DNA from: Rhyacichthys aspro
Taxonomy: Eukaryota > Chordata > Actinopteri > Gobiiformes > Rhyacichthyidae
Length of the DNA stretch: 64,000 bases
Assembly: GCA_036850595.1 (NCBI GenBank)
Contig: CM072163.1
Span: forward strand, 16,516,639 to 16,580,638
Reading direction: 5' to 3'
In this document: in pieces, positions 1 through 12,800 of the stretch
How the letters are laid out: each line of letters begins with the position of its first letter
Position numbering within the stretch: the stretch's first letter is position 1
The notes under the pieces: model-generated
Database searches by the model: none
What the model was told of the DNA's origin: nothing
Seen by the model: the letters and a program-made list of their open reading frames with translations, nothing else
Translations under genes and position numbers: made by a program

Positions 1-575
1 ATCTCCTGTGGATGTTGTGCTTTGCAAAATAATGACCTTTAACTGTGACCATTTTCATGAGGTCAAACAGAGCACACATCAGTGTCATTAACTAATGCAG
101 CTCCCGTCAAAATGAATACAAAAATGCAGAAGATGTTATTTATAGGTTCATAATTATCTTTTGGGGACTAGTGGAGTGTAGAAGCTGCCAGAAAAATCCA
201 AAGTGTTTGCTGAAATGTAAAGATAAGGAAGGGGAGGCTCTGAAGTGTTGAGTGAAGGAGCCGAAATTGAACTTGAACGCCGTCGCACCAGTCAATCAGA
301 TAAATAAGCGCCATAATCGAGTCTGGCCCCCTCACATGCATAATTCATCTTACATTTAGCTCCATATGTTTTTCTCTGTGTCTCGGCGGCTCGGGACAAA
401 TTGTTGTGGATTTCAGAGCACGATGGGAATTAATTCCTCTTGTTAAACGTGTGACAGGTTTGAGCCTATGAGGATATCGCAGCAAAAGGTTACATCAAGC
501 TTATACATATACAACATTAAAGCCAAATAAAAATAGTATCTGTGTAAAGGTGTAGTTTTTGGTAGCACCTGGAGG
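1..575. other. Non-coding AT-rich sequence with a POU-like site
   Basis: No gene is seen. The stretch from about 250 to 450 is low in repeats and of mixed composition. It holds an octamer-like homeodomain/POU motif, ATGCATAATTCAT, at 336-348. Such motifs are common in enhancers but also occur by chance in AT-rich DNA, so regulatory function is only a guess. Confidence 0.3.
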
Positions 576-627
576 TGAGCATCTATGGTAGCCCTTTAGG
601 GACATTCGGTTGTTTCTGAACAAACCC
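576..627 (+). repeat. Dispersed 52-bp repeat, copy 1
   Basis: This block matches 8491-8542 at the same length, with about 42 of 52 positions identical by eye. The best shared part is CATCTATGGTAGCCCT followed by AGGGACAT. The two copies lie about 7.9 kb apart in the same orientation. I do not recognise the family. An old interspersed repeat is more likely than a local duplication, because the flanks do not match. Confidence 0.55.
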
Positions 628-2218
628 AGAAGAATGAGCTCACTTCAAAAATTAAGTATCAAAATCAATTAAGCTCATGAATTAAAGCTAAAAAGGATAC
701 AAAAAATGTTCCTTCAGCCATGTTTGAGTTCTTTTGAGCTTTGAATGTTCATTGTAGAAAGAATATTTTTTCAATACACTACATCAAAATAAAACTCTTA
801 GGATTTCTTGGAATAAAAGACATTAAAAGCCTCATAGAACTCACTGAAAGGAGCTATTTTGAGTCAATTACTTCTTGTTCCTGGACAGAGAAGACAAACT
901 ACAAGCACAATTGTGTTCCCTTTTCAGCACACATTATTGCATCAAGGTTTTTATGAACTACATGGATTTTGTTAGATTTTTTTTTTTTTAGGTGGAATCA
1001 AAATCAGACACATTTCCTCTAGACTTTTTAATACACTATGTTCTCATCTGTCAGCGTCCTCAGTGCTCCGCTCTGGTGGTCTTGGTAACAATAAACCTGA
1101 CTTGCAAGTAATGTATTCTAATTTGCTTAGTAATCATGGATTCATTTATGAACAAAAAGTGTACATGCATTTTACAGTTTAACAGTTATAATCAAACACA
1201 CCTCACCTTAATATGTCATTTCCAACAAAGGCAAATGAGAGTTGTATCCTTCAACATTTAACACAGTGCAACTTTAAAGCACAATCAGGACCATTGTGTA
1301 GGTAACCATCCTGCAGTTGTAAGAAATAGTTGGAATACTGAAAGCACTGAACGTGAGCCTGCTAAATGGTATGTAGGTTTTCCATTTTTCACTCGTGAGG
1401 AAGCGATGATTATTGCGGAGATGCTGCAATGGTGATGGATGACACATCACAAGCAGTCTGATACCATTGATATATTGAGCTGGTGGGAGGTGCGGCGGAG
1501 TCACCTGGGTGGAGAAAAATAGAGTGTTTTCTTGTGGCTCCGCGCTCCTTGGCAGGTGTAGAGGCAGCTCACTCTCAACTCCACGGACCACCTGCTGCCA
1601 AATCTGATTTAGTGCAAGGAAATATTTTCTCCCCGAGACCCTGCCTTCAGTTTAGAAGGCCAGGCCACATGTTGTGAAACGAAGTAGGCCGCCAAACTAA
1701 ACGGGTTGTCATTTGCCCACACTGCGTAGCTATTGATTTACTGCTCCTTGCTGCTGGTTTCCTGGAGGGGACTGCAAGTGTAGGAAAAAAATAAAAAATA
1801 AAATAAATAAAAGTGCCTGCATGCTCCATCAAAAGAAAGGTTCCCCAGGCCAGACCTCCCAGGAGGCACTGCTGCCAGTATGTGGCACCGTCAGGGGTAC
1901 AGAAGTGATCAGCTGGTACATGAGCCATGGCTTTAATTGGACATGTGTTAGGACATGAAAATATTTGTAACTACTAAATATGTTATCATCATAATTAATA
2001 ACCAAGAGGATATGGATTATGTATCATTTTTAAAAATTTAGGTAGAAAACTCTAAATGTATCGTCAGGAAAGGAAAATGAACAGACAGAGATGAAATCCA
2101 AAAAAAGAGATGTCAGATGTCAGACACAAACATTTTTTGTTATAGTGTCACGTGAAGACAACAGGAGATGAAAAGAGAATGGCTTTTAAATATCAAACAG
2201 TGTTACCACTTGGGGGTT
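628..2218. other. Gene-free stretch
   Basis: No gene, RNA gene or clear mobile element is seen. It contains a T run near 979-990 and a mildly GC-richer part around 1480-1680, where short frames are open on both strands. This is typical of stop-poor non-coding DNA. The rest is AT-rich unique-looking sequence. Confidence 0.5.
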
Positions 2219-2470
2219 TGTAGTAGTATATAGTAGTATAGTATGTATGTATGTAGTATTTCATTCAGTTGGAAATTATTATTCACCAAAACCATTATAT
2301 TTTGGTGACTAAATCTATTGTAGATCAACTAAATTCTTGTGATATTTAGACGAGTAAAACTAGACTAAAACTAAATTGCATTAAAGTCAAAAGAGTAAGC
2401 CTAAAACTAAATTAAAATTTGCTGTCATGGGGAGAGACAATATTAACAAAAGCTACATTCAATAGTGTTG
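2219..2470. repeat. Diverged interspersed repeat with AGTA/GTAT tracts
   Basis: The block begins with irregular AGTAGTATA and GTATGTAT tandem units (2221-2256). It continues with a perfect 9-bp inverted repeat, TCACCAAAA (2283-2291) and TTTTGGTGA (2300-2308). It then has ACTAAAACTAAA-type units at about 2355-2420. Repeats rich in this ACTAAAACTAAATT motif are common in teleost genomes. I infer a degraded DNA-transposon-like repeat, with the family uncertain. Confidence 0.45.
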
Positions 2471-5400
2471 AATTGTGCTTTTAGATATCACTGTCACTAC
2501 ATATTACTCATACCATTCTATATCCAAAAAGTGAAGTAGTATTAGCATAAAATACGCAATAGGGCTATTAACATCCTACATACATGCAGCTGCTCCTTTC
2601 ACAAACGAAAATCAATTGTGACAAGATCAGAAACATTGTTGCGTCATAGGTAAGTCAGTCGTTTAGCATTCTTTCATTTGCAAATCTATTAACTAAGTTT
2701 CAGTTACAGGTTATGTCAACCACTCTCGGCTAATCCACGTACCCATGTGTATGGAAACCCCTGGTGTTAGCTGTGAAGCCGACACGACACAGCCACCATC
2801 GTGATCAGATTAGAAAATGAAGCTCGCTCTAACTGACAAATGTGAGCCACACTTCCCTGCAGGAGCTCACTCTGTCATTTCATTATACAAACATCTTTCA
2901 TTTGTGAACATTAGCGACGTCTCATGCTTCACGCAAAATGCTTATTAGTATTATATGTGGGTGGTAAATCTAAAAAGCAACATTTAGCTGTCACCTTTTA
3001 ACTTAAGTCTCTGTTCATGGCTTTGATCTTGGAAGTATTTAGACTGCTGGGGATTGTACCTGCTGTCAGCGCAGTGCCATGTCAAATGACTTTAAATCAG
3101 GTCCTTCAAATCCCTGAGTAAACCAAAACTTGAAAAAAAAAGCAGAAAAATAAGTCGCACAGATTCATTGAAAAGTATATGATGACAAAATGTCAGCGCT
3201 GGCGATTTGAATCGTTCTGTTAATTGGTAATTGACACTTAGTCTATCACAGATTGATACATTTAATTGAAGTTTAGTTTATGTCGCTGAATATAAAAGCA
3301 AATGAGGTAAACAAACTTAAACAATACAAAAAATACAAGGTCTTTACATAACAGAGCAAATGCAAAAATGCTGATACAGGAATACAACACTTAGCAGCAC
3401 ATCAAACACAGTAAAGTGCACTAAAGGCAACACTAATAAAAGTCCTGCAATCACAAATAATAAACAATGGTAATATCTTCAAATGTTGCTTTAATATAAT
3501 GCACTAAACCTTGCATCCGAGCTGACGCAGTGTGGATATGATTAGTGTTGGTGGCTGGGGTGCACAGTAGCGGCACGCTGCACATGATGTGATGCCAAGG
3601 CTGGTTATGGAAATAGACTTATAACAGTGCTACCTGATGTTACTGCCCACTGAGACAGAGGGAGGAATCACATTCATTTAGCAGCCTCCAATTAGTGCTG
3701 AGCTCGCATCATCATCAATTCACATACTAATTGTCCCGCGCGGCCCTCACAGTACACCACCATCTGTGCACATCCTCCAACTCTGGAGTGCGCTATTATT
3801 TTTAGCAATTGAAAAAAGAGCTGCACATGTACAGTAGTTGCAGGTGTGTATGTCGATGCCATTAGATCGAGAGGGTTACGTTTTATTTTGTAGAGACAAC
3901 GGAAAGGCGAAAATGATTTGACAAAAATAAAGCTGACCCCAAATTATTTGAATGATTATGAGGATGAATTGAAACGACGTACTTTCTCTGTAAATCTGTG
4001 TTTCCACTGTTACAGTTTAGAAGAGTTTGGCACAGATAAACTGCCAAGAGGCTTCATATGAGTTGTGTTTCAATGTTTGAAATGAATCCTAATAAAGCAA
4101 TCTTTTAAAATGTTGCTGCAAATCTTCATATATAGCGATGCAAGAGGCTGGAATTAAAGCTTTACACTTTAAATTCATAGAGATGCACAGGTTTCCAACA
4201 CTTTAGGGACTCAGTTCTGCTCATGTGTGCAAATATCTCTGTCTATTATCTAAAAACTGAAATAATGTTCATAAAACCTAGCTTTGTTTGATTTTAATGG
4301 CAAAAAAAACAAACACATCTACTAAGCAATAATTGTACGTATAAATGGCAGTTTGGAAAAAGAACAGGACATTCTCTGATGCGCTCTTTTGTTTTTTCCA
4401 CTTAATTGTTTAGCTCCAACTTTTTTAGTCTCCCCATTGTTGGTATAGTACACTCATAAAGGACGCTTTGTTCCATCAAAATGCCTCTAAAAGTGTGCAG
4501 TACTTACTCCACACTAATAACAATAAACAATAGTCTTATAATTGGATAACAGTCTTCATTATCCCGTAGTATAAGTCCGATAGCTATTGCCATAAAATGA
4601 AATGACATGTGGACGGGAAATGACTGGAGCGTTTTACCTTTTATCAGCGACCTTGCATTATAGTGTCTCTGTTGCTAACTCTGAAGCTGGATCGAAACAA
4701 ACCTTTTATTGCTGAGCGGTCTTGTAAAAAAAACAAAGTTGTCATTGTAAAAAACCTGAAAACAACTTTAAGGCCTTTAAAACCTCCTTAAAACAACACT
4801 GAGTTTGTAAACCGAATCAAATGGATGTAGCCTCACAGCAAATCCAATTCTCATTGTTTATTACAAAAGCTCAGAGTCAAACTGATTAATTAGTACATTA
4901 TTAGTATTGTTGTTACAGCAGACTGACTCCATAAATCCAAACATATCGCTCTTCGAGACATGGCTGTACCTCGGAGGAGAAAGCTTAAATCAATCCTGCT
5001 CTCGTACTTGCTGTAACCTCATTTCTTTTTGCCAGAGCCTTTAATGTGAGAGTTACACTTAAATAAACTTCAATAGAAACACACAGACAGCAAGAAATGG
5101 CTTTATGTCATTTATTTTAGCCTTAGTGCATTCTCTGTGACGCTTGGAAATGTAGTCTATAGGCAGGATCAGTAGCAGAGTACATAGGTTTAGGTGCTCT
5201 ATATATATTAAAAAATGATAAATAAGTATGAGACAAAGGAAATATGGTCCAGATTTTATTGTGTTTTATTGTGAGTAAAGAGCATTTACTTTAAGGGAGT
5301 GTCTAAAGTCTGACACAGGAGTAAAGAGACTGACTTTAGTCATTGTTTAGACATTGTTACACTGCAACATCATGAATATACTCATCTTCAGGGCTGTCAG

Positions 5401-7735
5401 CAAAATACAACGAATATACCCCTTTAAAAAACACAATAATTGAAAAGAAAAATTTGATTTGTAGTTCGATCTGTGTATGTTTGAAGGGGTCTGCAGTCAA
5501 GTGTGTTTCTGATAACACGTTTAGACCTGGCACTGAGTCGGATCACGCACCACATCCAATCCCTTGGCTGCTCGCAAAGTAAAATGATTCAATACATCCA
5601 ATAAGCTTTTCTCTTTCTTTTCATTTCTTTCATTTGAGACTGCTTGTGTACTGCCATCCCAGGTCGCTCAACCCCATTTCAAGTGTCTCTCCTTCAATCT
5701 AGAGCAAAAACTTGCCCAGTGCCTTTTCTTTTCAGTGACTCACAGACCTGGCCACTGGGTTTTATAAAAACACAAAGAGAAGAAATCCTTCACCACGATA
5801 ACACTTCACTGTGTCAAAGAAGATTATTTACAATAATGACATGGTATTGTTGGAGCTAAATTGTTTGGAGATAGAGCTCTTGTGTCAGTGGATTGGATGA
5901 ATCACCTTGGCAGGAGGCTCAAACAGGGCCTCATCTAACTATCAGCTGATTGATCAGATGTGCATTATTAAATGACTTATAGGACAGGCAGAGGAAATCT
6001 CACATTTCTTATACGTTTGAATATGAGCATTAGTTAGAGAGGACAGACAATAAGAGTGAACATTAAAAATGTCATCCTCAGCTCTGGCTCCACTCACAAG
6101 CATTAGACCAATAAGCCCAAATGTCTGAAGGATAATGCCCGCATTAGGCTTGATTCATTCAGTGTCCCTATTCATAGCCCTCTGAAATAAAGTGAATATT
6201 AGTGTGTGTGCAGTACATCCCATTTGACTGGAATCCTTTCTACAGGGAGCAAATGCACAGCATAGATCACCAAACAAAGAGCTTATAGGAAAAGGCCCTG
6301 ATTAGCTCCATTCACATCTGAGGAATTACCAAATGAATTGCCGCAGTAACCTTGGCACATTTGTGAACCGTTTCCAGGAAGTTAGGTTTTCTGAATATAT
6401 TTCTGTAACAATGGAAATATAATGTACACTCATGGCGGGGGTTAGCTTGGATATATGTATCGATTTTCTATCTTCTGTTCTGTGAAAGTGTGTGCTGAAG
6501 ACATGGCGCCTGTGATGTTCATCACTGCTCAAAGACAATTATGGAGTGAGAACTTAAGGGTAGCAGAGGGTAATCCTTTTACCAGGCTCCCTCAGGGCTT
6601 TTCACTGGGTAGCTTGATTCAGGATATTGACTCCAACCACTCTTGTCTGGCCCCAAAATTACCTATTGATTTACCCTTTTGACAGTTGTTAGTTGGAAAC
6701 TTAATCACAGCGACCTACATTGTCATATAAAGTACAATGTTGTTCAGCCTCAGCAGCTGGTTCCCCTTTTGTGTCAGTGCTAGAAGTATTAATGCTATCA
6801 AAACATGGAAAATCAATAGTTGCTGTAGAGCAGCTTAGTTTTGCTTACGGATGCTTGGAGCTTTATGTAAATTTTAATCTTGGGCATGGGAAATTATAAT
6901 TTACTACAACTCATAGTAACACCTTTCTTAATAAATAATAATACAGTACATTCATTGACATGCAAAAGAAGCTACACATGTATTAAAGCGCACTGGGAAA
7001 AAAAAAAGAAAACTGCTACAAGGAAAGATGAGCTTTATCATCACTTTTACTGCTGATGTGACGGAAAAACACAAGCAAATGGATTAACCGCCTCTCGGGT
7101 CTCCACCTGCTGTGACCTTTGACTTCTCAGCTTGAGGGGAAAAGGGAAGAAGTAAATAACATGGATTGTACGAAATAGCAGAAGTATCTAATAGGTGGGA
7201 ATATGCCAAGTGGTCTCAGTGTTCTTGACTCCAGCTTCAGAAGGTCAAAGTGACTAGTCGATGCAGTCTGCCTTTCATTTCACTTTATTCCCTCTGTATT
7301 TTCTATAAACACATAGATGCCTTGAAAAATCTGTTTGTATTCGACATTGGCATTGCTTGCTGTTCTTATTCCAAAGGATTTATTTGATTTCTTTGAAATG
7401 TAGTCTTAAGTAAAATCACTGTTGTTCAAATAAAATCGCTGCAAAGCCCAAGGAAAATACAGAAGACGGCGTTTCTCTAAGCTCCTGAATGTTTCCTACA
7501 TGTTCCACCAAACCACAAAAGAGTGAGACATCTGACCAATCAGGTAAAACGTGTAAATCTAAAGCTTAAAAAAATGCATCCATGAGAAATTCTCAAGCAT
7601 GCACAGTCTTTACATGCGTTTTTCAACTTTAAAAAGCACCATTAGCAAATCTACTGTAAAGGTTCATCAATGTGCATTACTAAAGATGGATCCACCAAGC
7701 TTCTTAACCCACTGTTCACACTATATTCACTGGTA
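2471..7735. other. Long gene-free stretch
   Basis: No gene is seen in about 5.3 kb. Short open frames, such as 5644-5859 and 6326-6682, resemble nothing I know and overlap on both strands. An A-rich strand lies at 3290-3480. The segment 3640-3790 is repeat-free and has several ATTAGT/TAATT homeodomain-type cores next to a CG cluster (CCGCGCGGCC, 3737-3746). It could be a conserved non-coding element, but only comparison could show that. Confidence 0.5.
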
Positions 7736-7868
7736 GCAGCCTTATACACTAAGCTTAAGCTTAGTCATGTATCTTCACTGAAGAACAGTCAACTAAAAAA
7801 ACACTTAAAGTCTGTATTGGTCGTGTGTGAAAATTATAGAACTAGTTAAGCTTAATGTATAAGGCTGC
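7736..7868. repeat. Foldback: 23-bp inverted arms around 87 nt
   Basis: The arm at 7736-7758 (begins GCAGCCTTATAC) is the reverse complement of 7846-7868 (ends GTATAAGGCTGC) with one mismatch in 23. The inner edge of the left arm also sits in an 18-bp perfect palindrome, ACTAAGCTTAAGCTTAGT (7748-7765), so alternative foldings are possible. No target-site duplication is obvious at the ends. It may be a small foldback/MITE relic or a hairpin in a transcript. I cannot decide between these from sequence alone. Confidence 0.7.
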
Positions 7869-8490
7869 TCTTTTGTGTAAAACAGAAAGATTAAATCACA
7901 TTGGTCATTAGCCATCAGACCTATAGCGTAAATCACTGGATTTTGTTGATAAGTTTAAATGACATTAAAAAGTTCAAACAGCCGCTGGAGTCCCACTGAT
8001 AAATACCTTTGGCGGCTGTTAGCCTTTTATTCTTGTGATTCATCGCTGCAGGAATGAGCCGAGGCGGATTTCAGCTGGGCTCTGTAGTGAAGAGCCGTGT
8101 GAGATGTCTGATATGTATTTGAATTGAAAAAGGCCTTAACAGGTCTTGGACCGATACATGTTTGAAGATTTTCTCCTTTAAGATGCCTAAACCATCAAAG
8201 CCTTAAGAGGAATCTGGCAGGCCTTTTATCTGCATCAGCAAGTCTTTGAGTAGTTTCTCCAGCCAGCTTTTTCAAAATGAAATCAAACACGTGTGTCCAC
8301 ACATGTTTCACTCTGAGGAAAGTTGGAACAGCATTTTAAATGTGTGATTACAAAACCGGTCTCATTAGCAACTCAAACAAACCTTAATTGTTTTGTCTGC
8401 ATTGTGTTCAAATGTGCCAACGGTTGAGACATAAAATGCTTAAGACAAATAACAATAGATACATTTCTATGAATACCTATGATTTTCCTG
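7869..8490. other. Gene-free stretch
   Basis: No gene or mobile element is seen. The part around 7980-8110 is less AT-rich and repeat-free. Otherwise nothing stands out. Confidence 0.5.
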
Positions 8491-8542
8491 TGAACATCTA
8501 TGGTAGCCCTGGAGGGACATCATGTTTTCCATGAATAAACCC
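8491..8542 (+). repeat. Dispersed 52-bp repeat, copy 2
   Basis: This is the same-orientation partner of 576-627, about 81% identical over 52 bp by eye. It is followed by A-rich sequence, including a 13-nt A run (8574-8586) and a 23-nt A run (8624-8646). The A runs would fit the tail of a retroposed copy, but copy 1 has no such tail, so the link is weak. Confidence 0.55.
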
Positions 8543-8623
8543 TTTGGAAATAGGTAGGATGATGACTGTCACCTAAAAAAAAAAAATGTTTGTAAGTGTC
8601 CAAACCTTCAGGCAAATGTGTTT

Positions 8624-8646
8624 AAAAAAAAAAAAAAAAAAAAAAA
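8624..8646. repeat. Poly(A) run, 23 nt
   Basis: This is an uninterrupted A homopolymer preceded by a shorter A run at 8574-8586. It could be a retroposon tail or a simple homopolymer expansion. Confidence 0.85.
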
Positions 8647-9235
8647 GACAAATGAAAGTGCTCTGTTTAATAGAGAGGAAAATTAAAGAGTGTGATTGAC
8701 AGTTATATGCTGTCCCTGAAGAATATACTTTGCTCCATAATTCTGGACAAATGTCAATTATTACATTGTTTTACACTTGGACTGAACACTTCAGGCATGT
8801 TCAAGATTTTTTTTTCTCAGTAGGTGCTTGACTATATCCTATCCCAGCCTATCCCAGCTTTAATCTGAAAAATAGTGTTTCAAACATAAGTTTTGATGGA
8901 TAAAGTCCACATTTTTCAGTGCATTTATTTATTTATGCTATTTTGCTCTTGCAACATTTTTAATATGCAATACCTGTTATACAATCTGCAATTTAATCTC
9001 ATTTATTCATATCCATATATTGTACATATACATAGTACATTTTGAATGCATTTTAGTTTAATTTGTTTTAGCATAGGTTTTAATTTACACATGTATAGTC
9101 TATTTTAGTTTATCTTGTCTTAGAATAGTTTTAATTTAATTTTTGTTGTGGTCAGGTTGGCTTTTCACTTTGATCTGTGTGATACTCATTCAAGTTTTCT
9201 CATCTAATCTTATCTCATCTTATCACTTTCAAGAA

Positions 9236-9482
9236 CTTGATTGTAAATGGCACATGGCTGTATTTACACATCATTTTTCCCATCTACCTAGGCACTCATA
9301 GAATTTTACATCATGCTTCTGTTCACCCTATTGACACACACAAGTGCACTCACATTCATACAACACTGTCGCAGACGGTGGAGACATTGTCCTGCCTAAG
9401 GACACCTCAACCATGTGGACAGAAGGACCGGGGATTGAACCACTTTACAGACCTTGCGGTGTTTGGACCACGCTACCTCCTA
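9236..9482 (+). repeat. Teleost retroposon-type interspersed repeat
   Basis: The order of recognisable blocks matches a repeat widespread in teleosts. First comes a TGTAAATGG...CTGTATTTA start (9241-9264), then a run of CATTCA/CACACA-type text. Next is a CTAAGGACAC box (9396-9405), and finally a GGGATTGAACCAC box followed by GACC and CGCTACCTCCT (9431-9481). A 112-codon open frame through this block is a by-product of the repeat. The exact family (LINE-tail or SINE type) is not something I can fix from memory. Confidence 0.65.
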
Positions 9483-11373
9483 TTATTTTGTTCTAATATG
9501 GACAGAATACAGAAAGAGATACAGGAATGCATCAGGTTTATTAATATTGGATACATGTTTATAATGGCATGGTAAGCTTGACTTCTAATTTCCAATTCCA
9601 ATTTTAGACAATTTCAATATTCGTGTTTTTAGTGAATCCTTTTAAGCAGTTCCTAAGATATCTAATCCACACGAATAGGATAAACATAAGGACAAATGGA
9701 CAACCAAAACCACAATGCCCCTGGCTACTGTTGTCGCAGAAGCATTAAAAGGTCAGTCTAGTCAGCGTCACACTAAAGACTGATACTGTTTTCTCCATTT
9801 TATTTTTCCGCAAGATGCCTCTCAGCAAGTCACGATATGCACAAATGTATGTTTTCTCTCTCACTGCTGGATCTTATGCTTTCTCTCTATCCATTACCTT
9901 GGGCATTAGTGGGTGTTTGCTCTCTGCGCTGAAGCTCGCTGCTATAATAAACTGTTAATTTTTCACTCTATCTGACAGAATATCATTATGCACAGCTATA
10001 AAGGCGAAATGGCAAATAAAAGCTCGCCATTCTTATAGTAATCTGCGGCACAAGTTTCGTAATAACAATAATTATACCACTGGGAGGCAAAGTCGAGCAC
10101 AAATGTCTCACTGCTCTTCTGTAATGTTAGGGAGTTATGAGGAAGTGTTTGTGCGGTCTTGTGCAAGAAGAGTGCTGTTTGCAAAAAATCTGAATGTCAT
10201 TCTTAAAGTTGTTATTTTCTTCATTAGATTTTAGACTTTGGGGGTTTTGGAATAGTATACATGCAACAAAAGAAAAAAAAATAATGCTGATGATCTAGTG
10301 GGAGAAGCATTTCCACATTTATTCTGAAAGCAGACACGCTGTCCCTGGCAGCCTGCAAGCGACAGAACAGAGTGAAAAGCTAGTTTGGAGACGATATCTG
10401 TCCATCTCCAAACCATGGAGATTACAGCCATGACAGCTGTTGTGGCAAATGGCTTAGAGCTTACAGAAGTACCTGCACAGAGATGGCCATGATAAAATAA
10501 ATTACCTGTGTGATGGCTGACGACTTAAGAACACTGTCTCATTTCCAGTTTTTTTTTTTTTTTTCTTCTTCCACTATCCAAAGCATTATCAGAGTCTGGC
10601 TGGGGATTAGGAGTTTTTTTTTAAAAGAAACATTCCTCCAATATGAAGTTCATTTTAAGACATTTAATTTACTTTTTGACTCCTAAAATAACCATGGTCT
10701 TACCACAGTTTCTGACAACGTGGTCTCAAGATTTTTAGGTGATGACCAACCCTAAAAATGATGTTTATTGGTTTTATGGTGCACTGAAAACTAAAACAGA
10801 AACACTATGTAACTTTAACCATAAATGTATAGCCTCAAAATTCTTTTAATGCAATAATACTTTCAAATTCAGTTTGAGGGTTCCTTTATATGAAACACAC
10901 AAATATTTGCTGTTGTGTTAGCACTAACAGTGGTCACATTAACAATAGTCTAACAGCAAACTCCAGGTGACTAGAGAACATACCTTAGTGACTTTCAGTA
11001 AATAAATCAGGAGACCAGTTTCTACAACAGCCCCGGGTGGACAAACTTAGGAGAATCACACTCATGTGACAATGTAAGCACACATTCTTACATAAAAGTC
11101 CTGGATGTTTTTGAATTGATTTTTAACCCCAACCCTCACCCTTTGAAGTCAAACTTGTATTTGTTCATCATGTTCCTTCAGGGCTTCCATAGTTGTATAT
11201 GCTTTAAAAAGTGGTAAATTGCCATCTGCATTTTTAACACCAGATATTGCCAAAAAAGGTCGAAAAAGTCATTTCCAAAGGTGGTCCCTTGGGATAAAAG
11301 TCGAAACAACATTGAGAAAATTCATGAGATAGCTTTCTGCAGTATATTTTAATTTCACCAATGGTCTTATCGC
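9483..11373. other. Gene-free stretch
   Basis: No supportable gene is seen. A T-rich run lies at 10550-10565. A small inverted repeat, TTTTTAGG (10732-10739) with CCTAAAAA (10751-10758), lies in AT-rich sequence. Short open frames on the minus strand (9996-10184, 10231-10431) match nothing I recognise. Confidence 0.45.
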
Positions 11374-11584
11374 CTAGCCCAAGGCGGTCCCTGTGGCTAG
11401 AACAAATAGCAAAAGGCCAAACTCTTGGCGGGCCCTCTTCACGTGTGATGTGGCTGCATGGTTGCAGTGGTGCAGTGTAATCTGTACAATTCCTTTCAGT
11501 GCACACTCAGGCTCAGAGCTGAGGTTTAAAGGAACTGCCTTATCAGTGTCCTCCAGGTCCTCCACCTGCACCAGCGTCTGTATC
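11374..11584 (-). other. Candidate coding exon or exon relic
   Basis: On the minus strand a pyrimidine-rich tract (about 11636-11590) ends in CCCTGCAG, a good splice-acceptor match. An in-frame stop lies just upstream of it. From 11584 downward one frame stays open for about 70 codons to a TAG ending at 11374. The first part uses gene-like codons (CTG GTG CAG GTG GAG GAC CTG) and reads LVQVEDLEDTDKAVPLNLSS. A possible donor, CAC/GTGAAG, lies within the open part at about 11442-11435. I do not recognise the protein, and no partner exon is visible nearby. It may be a lone exon, a decayed pseudogene or chance. Confidence 0.22.
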
Positions 11585-12690
11585 CTGCAGGGTTATGGGG
11601 AAGAGGAACCTGGCACAAGACGGAGGAGGAAAACAAAGAAGAAATGTTGAGAAAGAATGAGGCAAGGTGTTGAGAATAGAATGAGAAAAGCACAATAGAA
11701 AGAGACAAAAACATTGACTGAATGTACAAGGTAGTCTCCGCAGTGACACCTTCTGTTCAAAATGACAAAGCTATCATTTTATCACTGACATCTACTTCAA
11801 CTTGTCATATGTAAAAAGATAAGGGTGGTCATGATACAGTACGCTTTGACAGAGGACACTCTTTAATTTATTATTCAAATGTATAATAATGTACAGCTGT
11901 CACAGCTTTAGAAAATGAGACATTTTGTAGAAAAGTGTCTATTCTCAACACTTTATTCTCATAACAATTGTTGGAATAGAGCACTTTATTAGCCATCATG
12001 TTGTAGTTCACAAAATAGACTTCAAGGTAGAACAGATTATATAGGTTATACAATGATATTAAACAATGAAGTAAATTAGCTGGCAACAATTGACGCCAAG
12101 GTAGCTCTGTAAAATCAATGGAAAAGCGCCGGTGCACCAGTCTTCACCTTAATTAATTTTTTGTAGAACATTGTAAAGTTAATCAAGGCTGAATGGCTGA
12201 CTTTAGTCTCCATTACAGTTACAAGGTTACAATAGTACGGCTGGTGTCAGAAAACCTTTTAAAACTAGTTGTATTTTGTTGTTCTAAAAATGACAACAGT
12301 GACTCCGAGGACGACCAAATTAAAATCCACTTTGCAATAACAAAAATAAATCCTCCGTTCTAGACGTTCATAATGCCAATGCAGTCATAGAGTTGTTGCA
12401 GTGTATAGATAAGGCCTTTTACTTTTAAGTCTTTCAGTGAATTATTTTCCCATCAATTCAAGCATCCATGCAGCTAACAGGAGAACTCTAAATAACTATT
12501 CACTATGGAGTTTACAAAAGTGTCTTTTTACAAATGACAAGACATTGACTGAATACTGCTCATAACTCCACCTAGTGGTACAGGGACGATGGCTAGAGAG
12601 CACTTACTGAGTTGTATGTTGATGTCTTTGAAATAAAACATCATTATGCTTTCATTACTGTTTACAACGGATTAACAATAAATTGTATAT
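11585..12690. other. Gene-free stretch
   Basis: No gene or recognisable mobile element is seen. The sequence is AT-rich, and short minus-strand frames here have low-complexity Ser/Phe/Leu composition that comes from pyrimidine-rich DNA. Confidence 0.5.
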
Positions 12691-12800
12691 TAGGGCTGCA
12701 TGATAATGAAAAAACATGCAATATGCAATAACTATGTTGAATGTTGAGGGAATATTTGGATACCCTTTGTGACATAACAAATGTCAATTAAATTTAAATC
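12691..12800 (+). repeat. Diverged TAGGGCTGCAtGAT-type repeat
   Basis: The start TAGGGCTGCATGATAATG, followed by AT-rich text with repeated GCAATATGCAATA units, resembles the end of a common teleost repeat that begins TAGGGCTGCACGATA. The right boundary is unclear and no duplication of the target is seen. The family assignment is from memory only. Confidence 0.4.

Noticed and set aside
9237..9575. 112-codon frame as a gene
   Set aside because: Most of it lies inside a teleost retroposon-type repeat (9236-9482).
10732..10758. TTTTTAGG/CCTAAAAA hairpin as a regulatory element
   Set aside because: Short AT-rich inverted repeats of this size are expected by chance in this composition.
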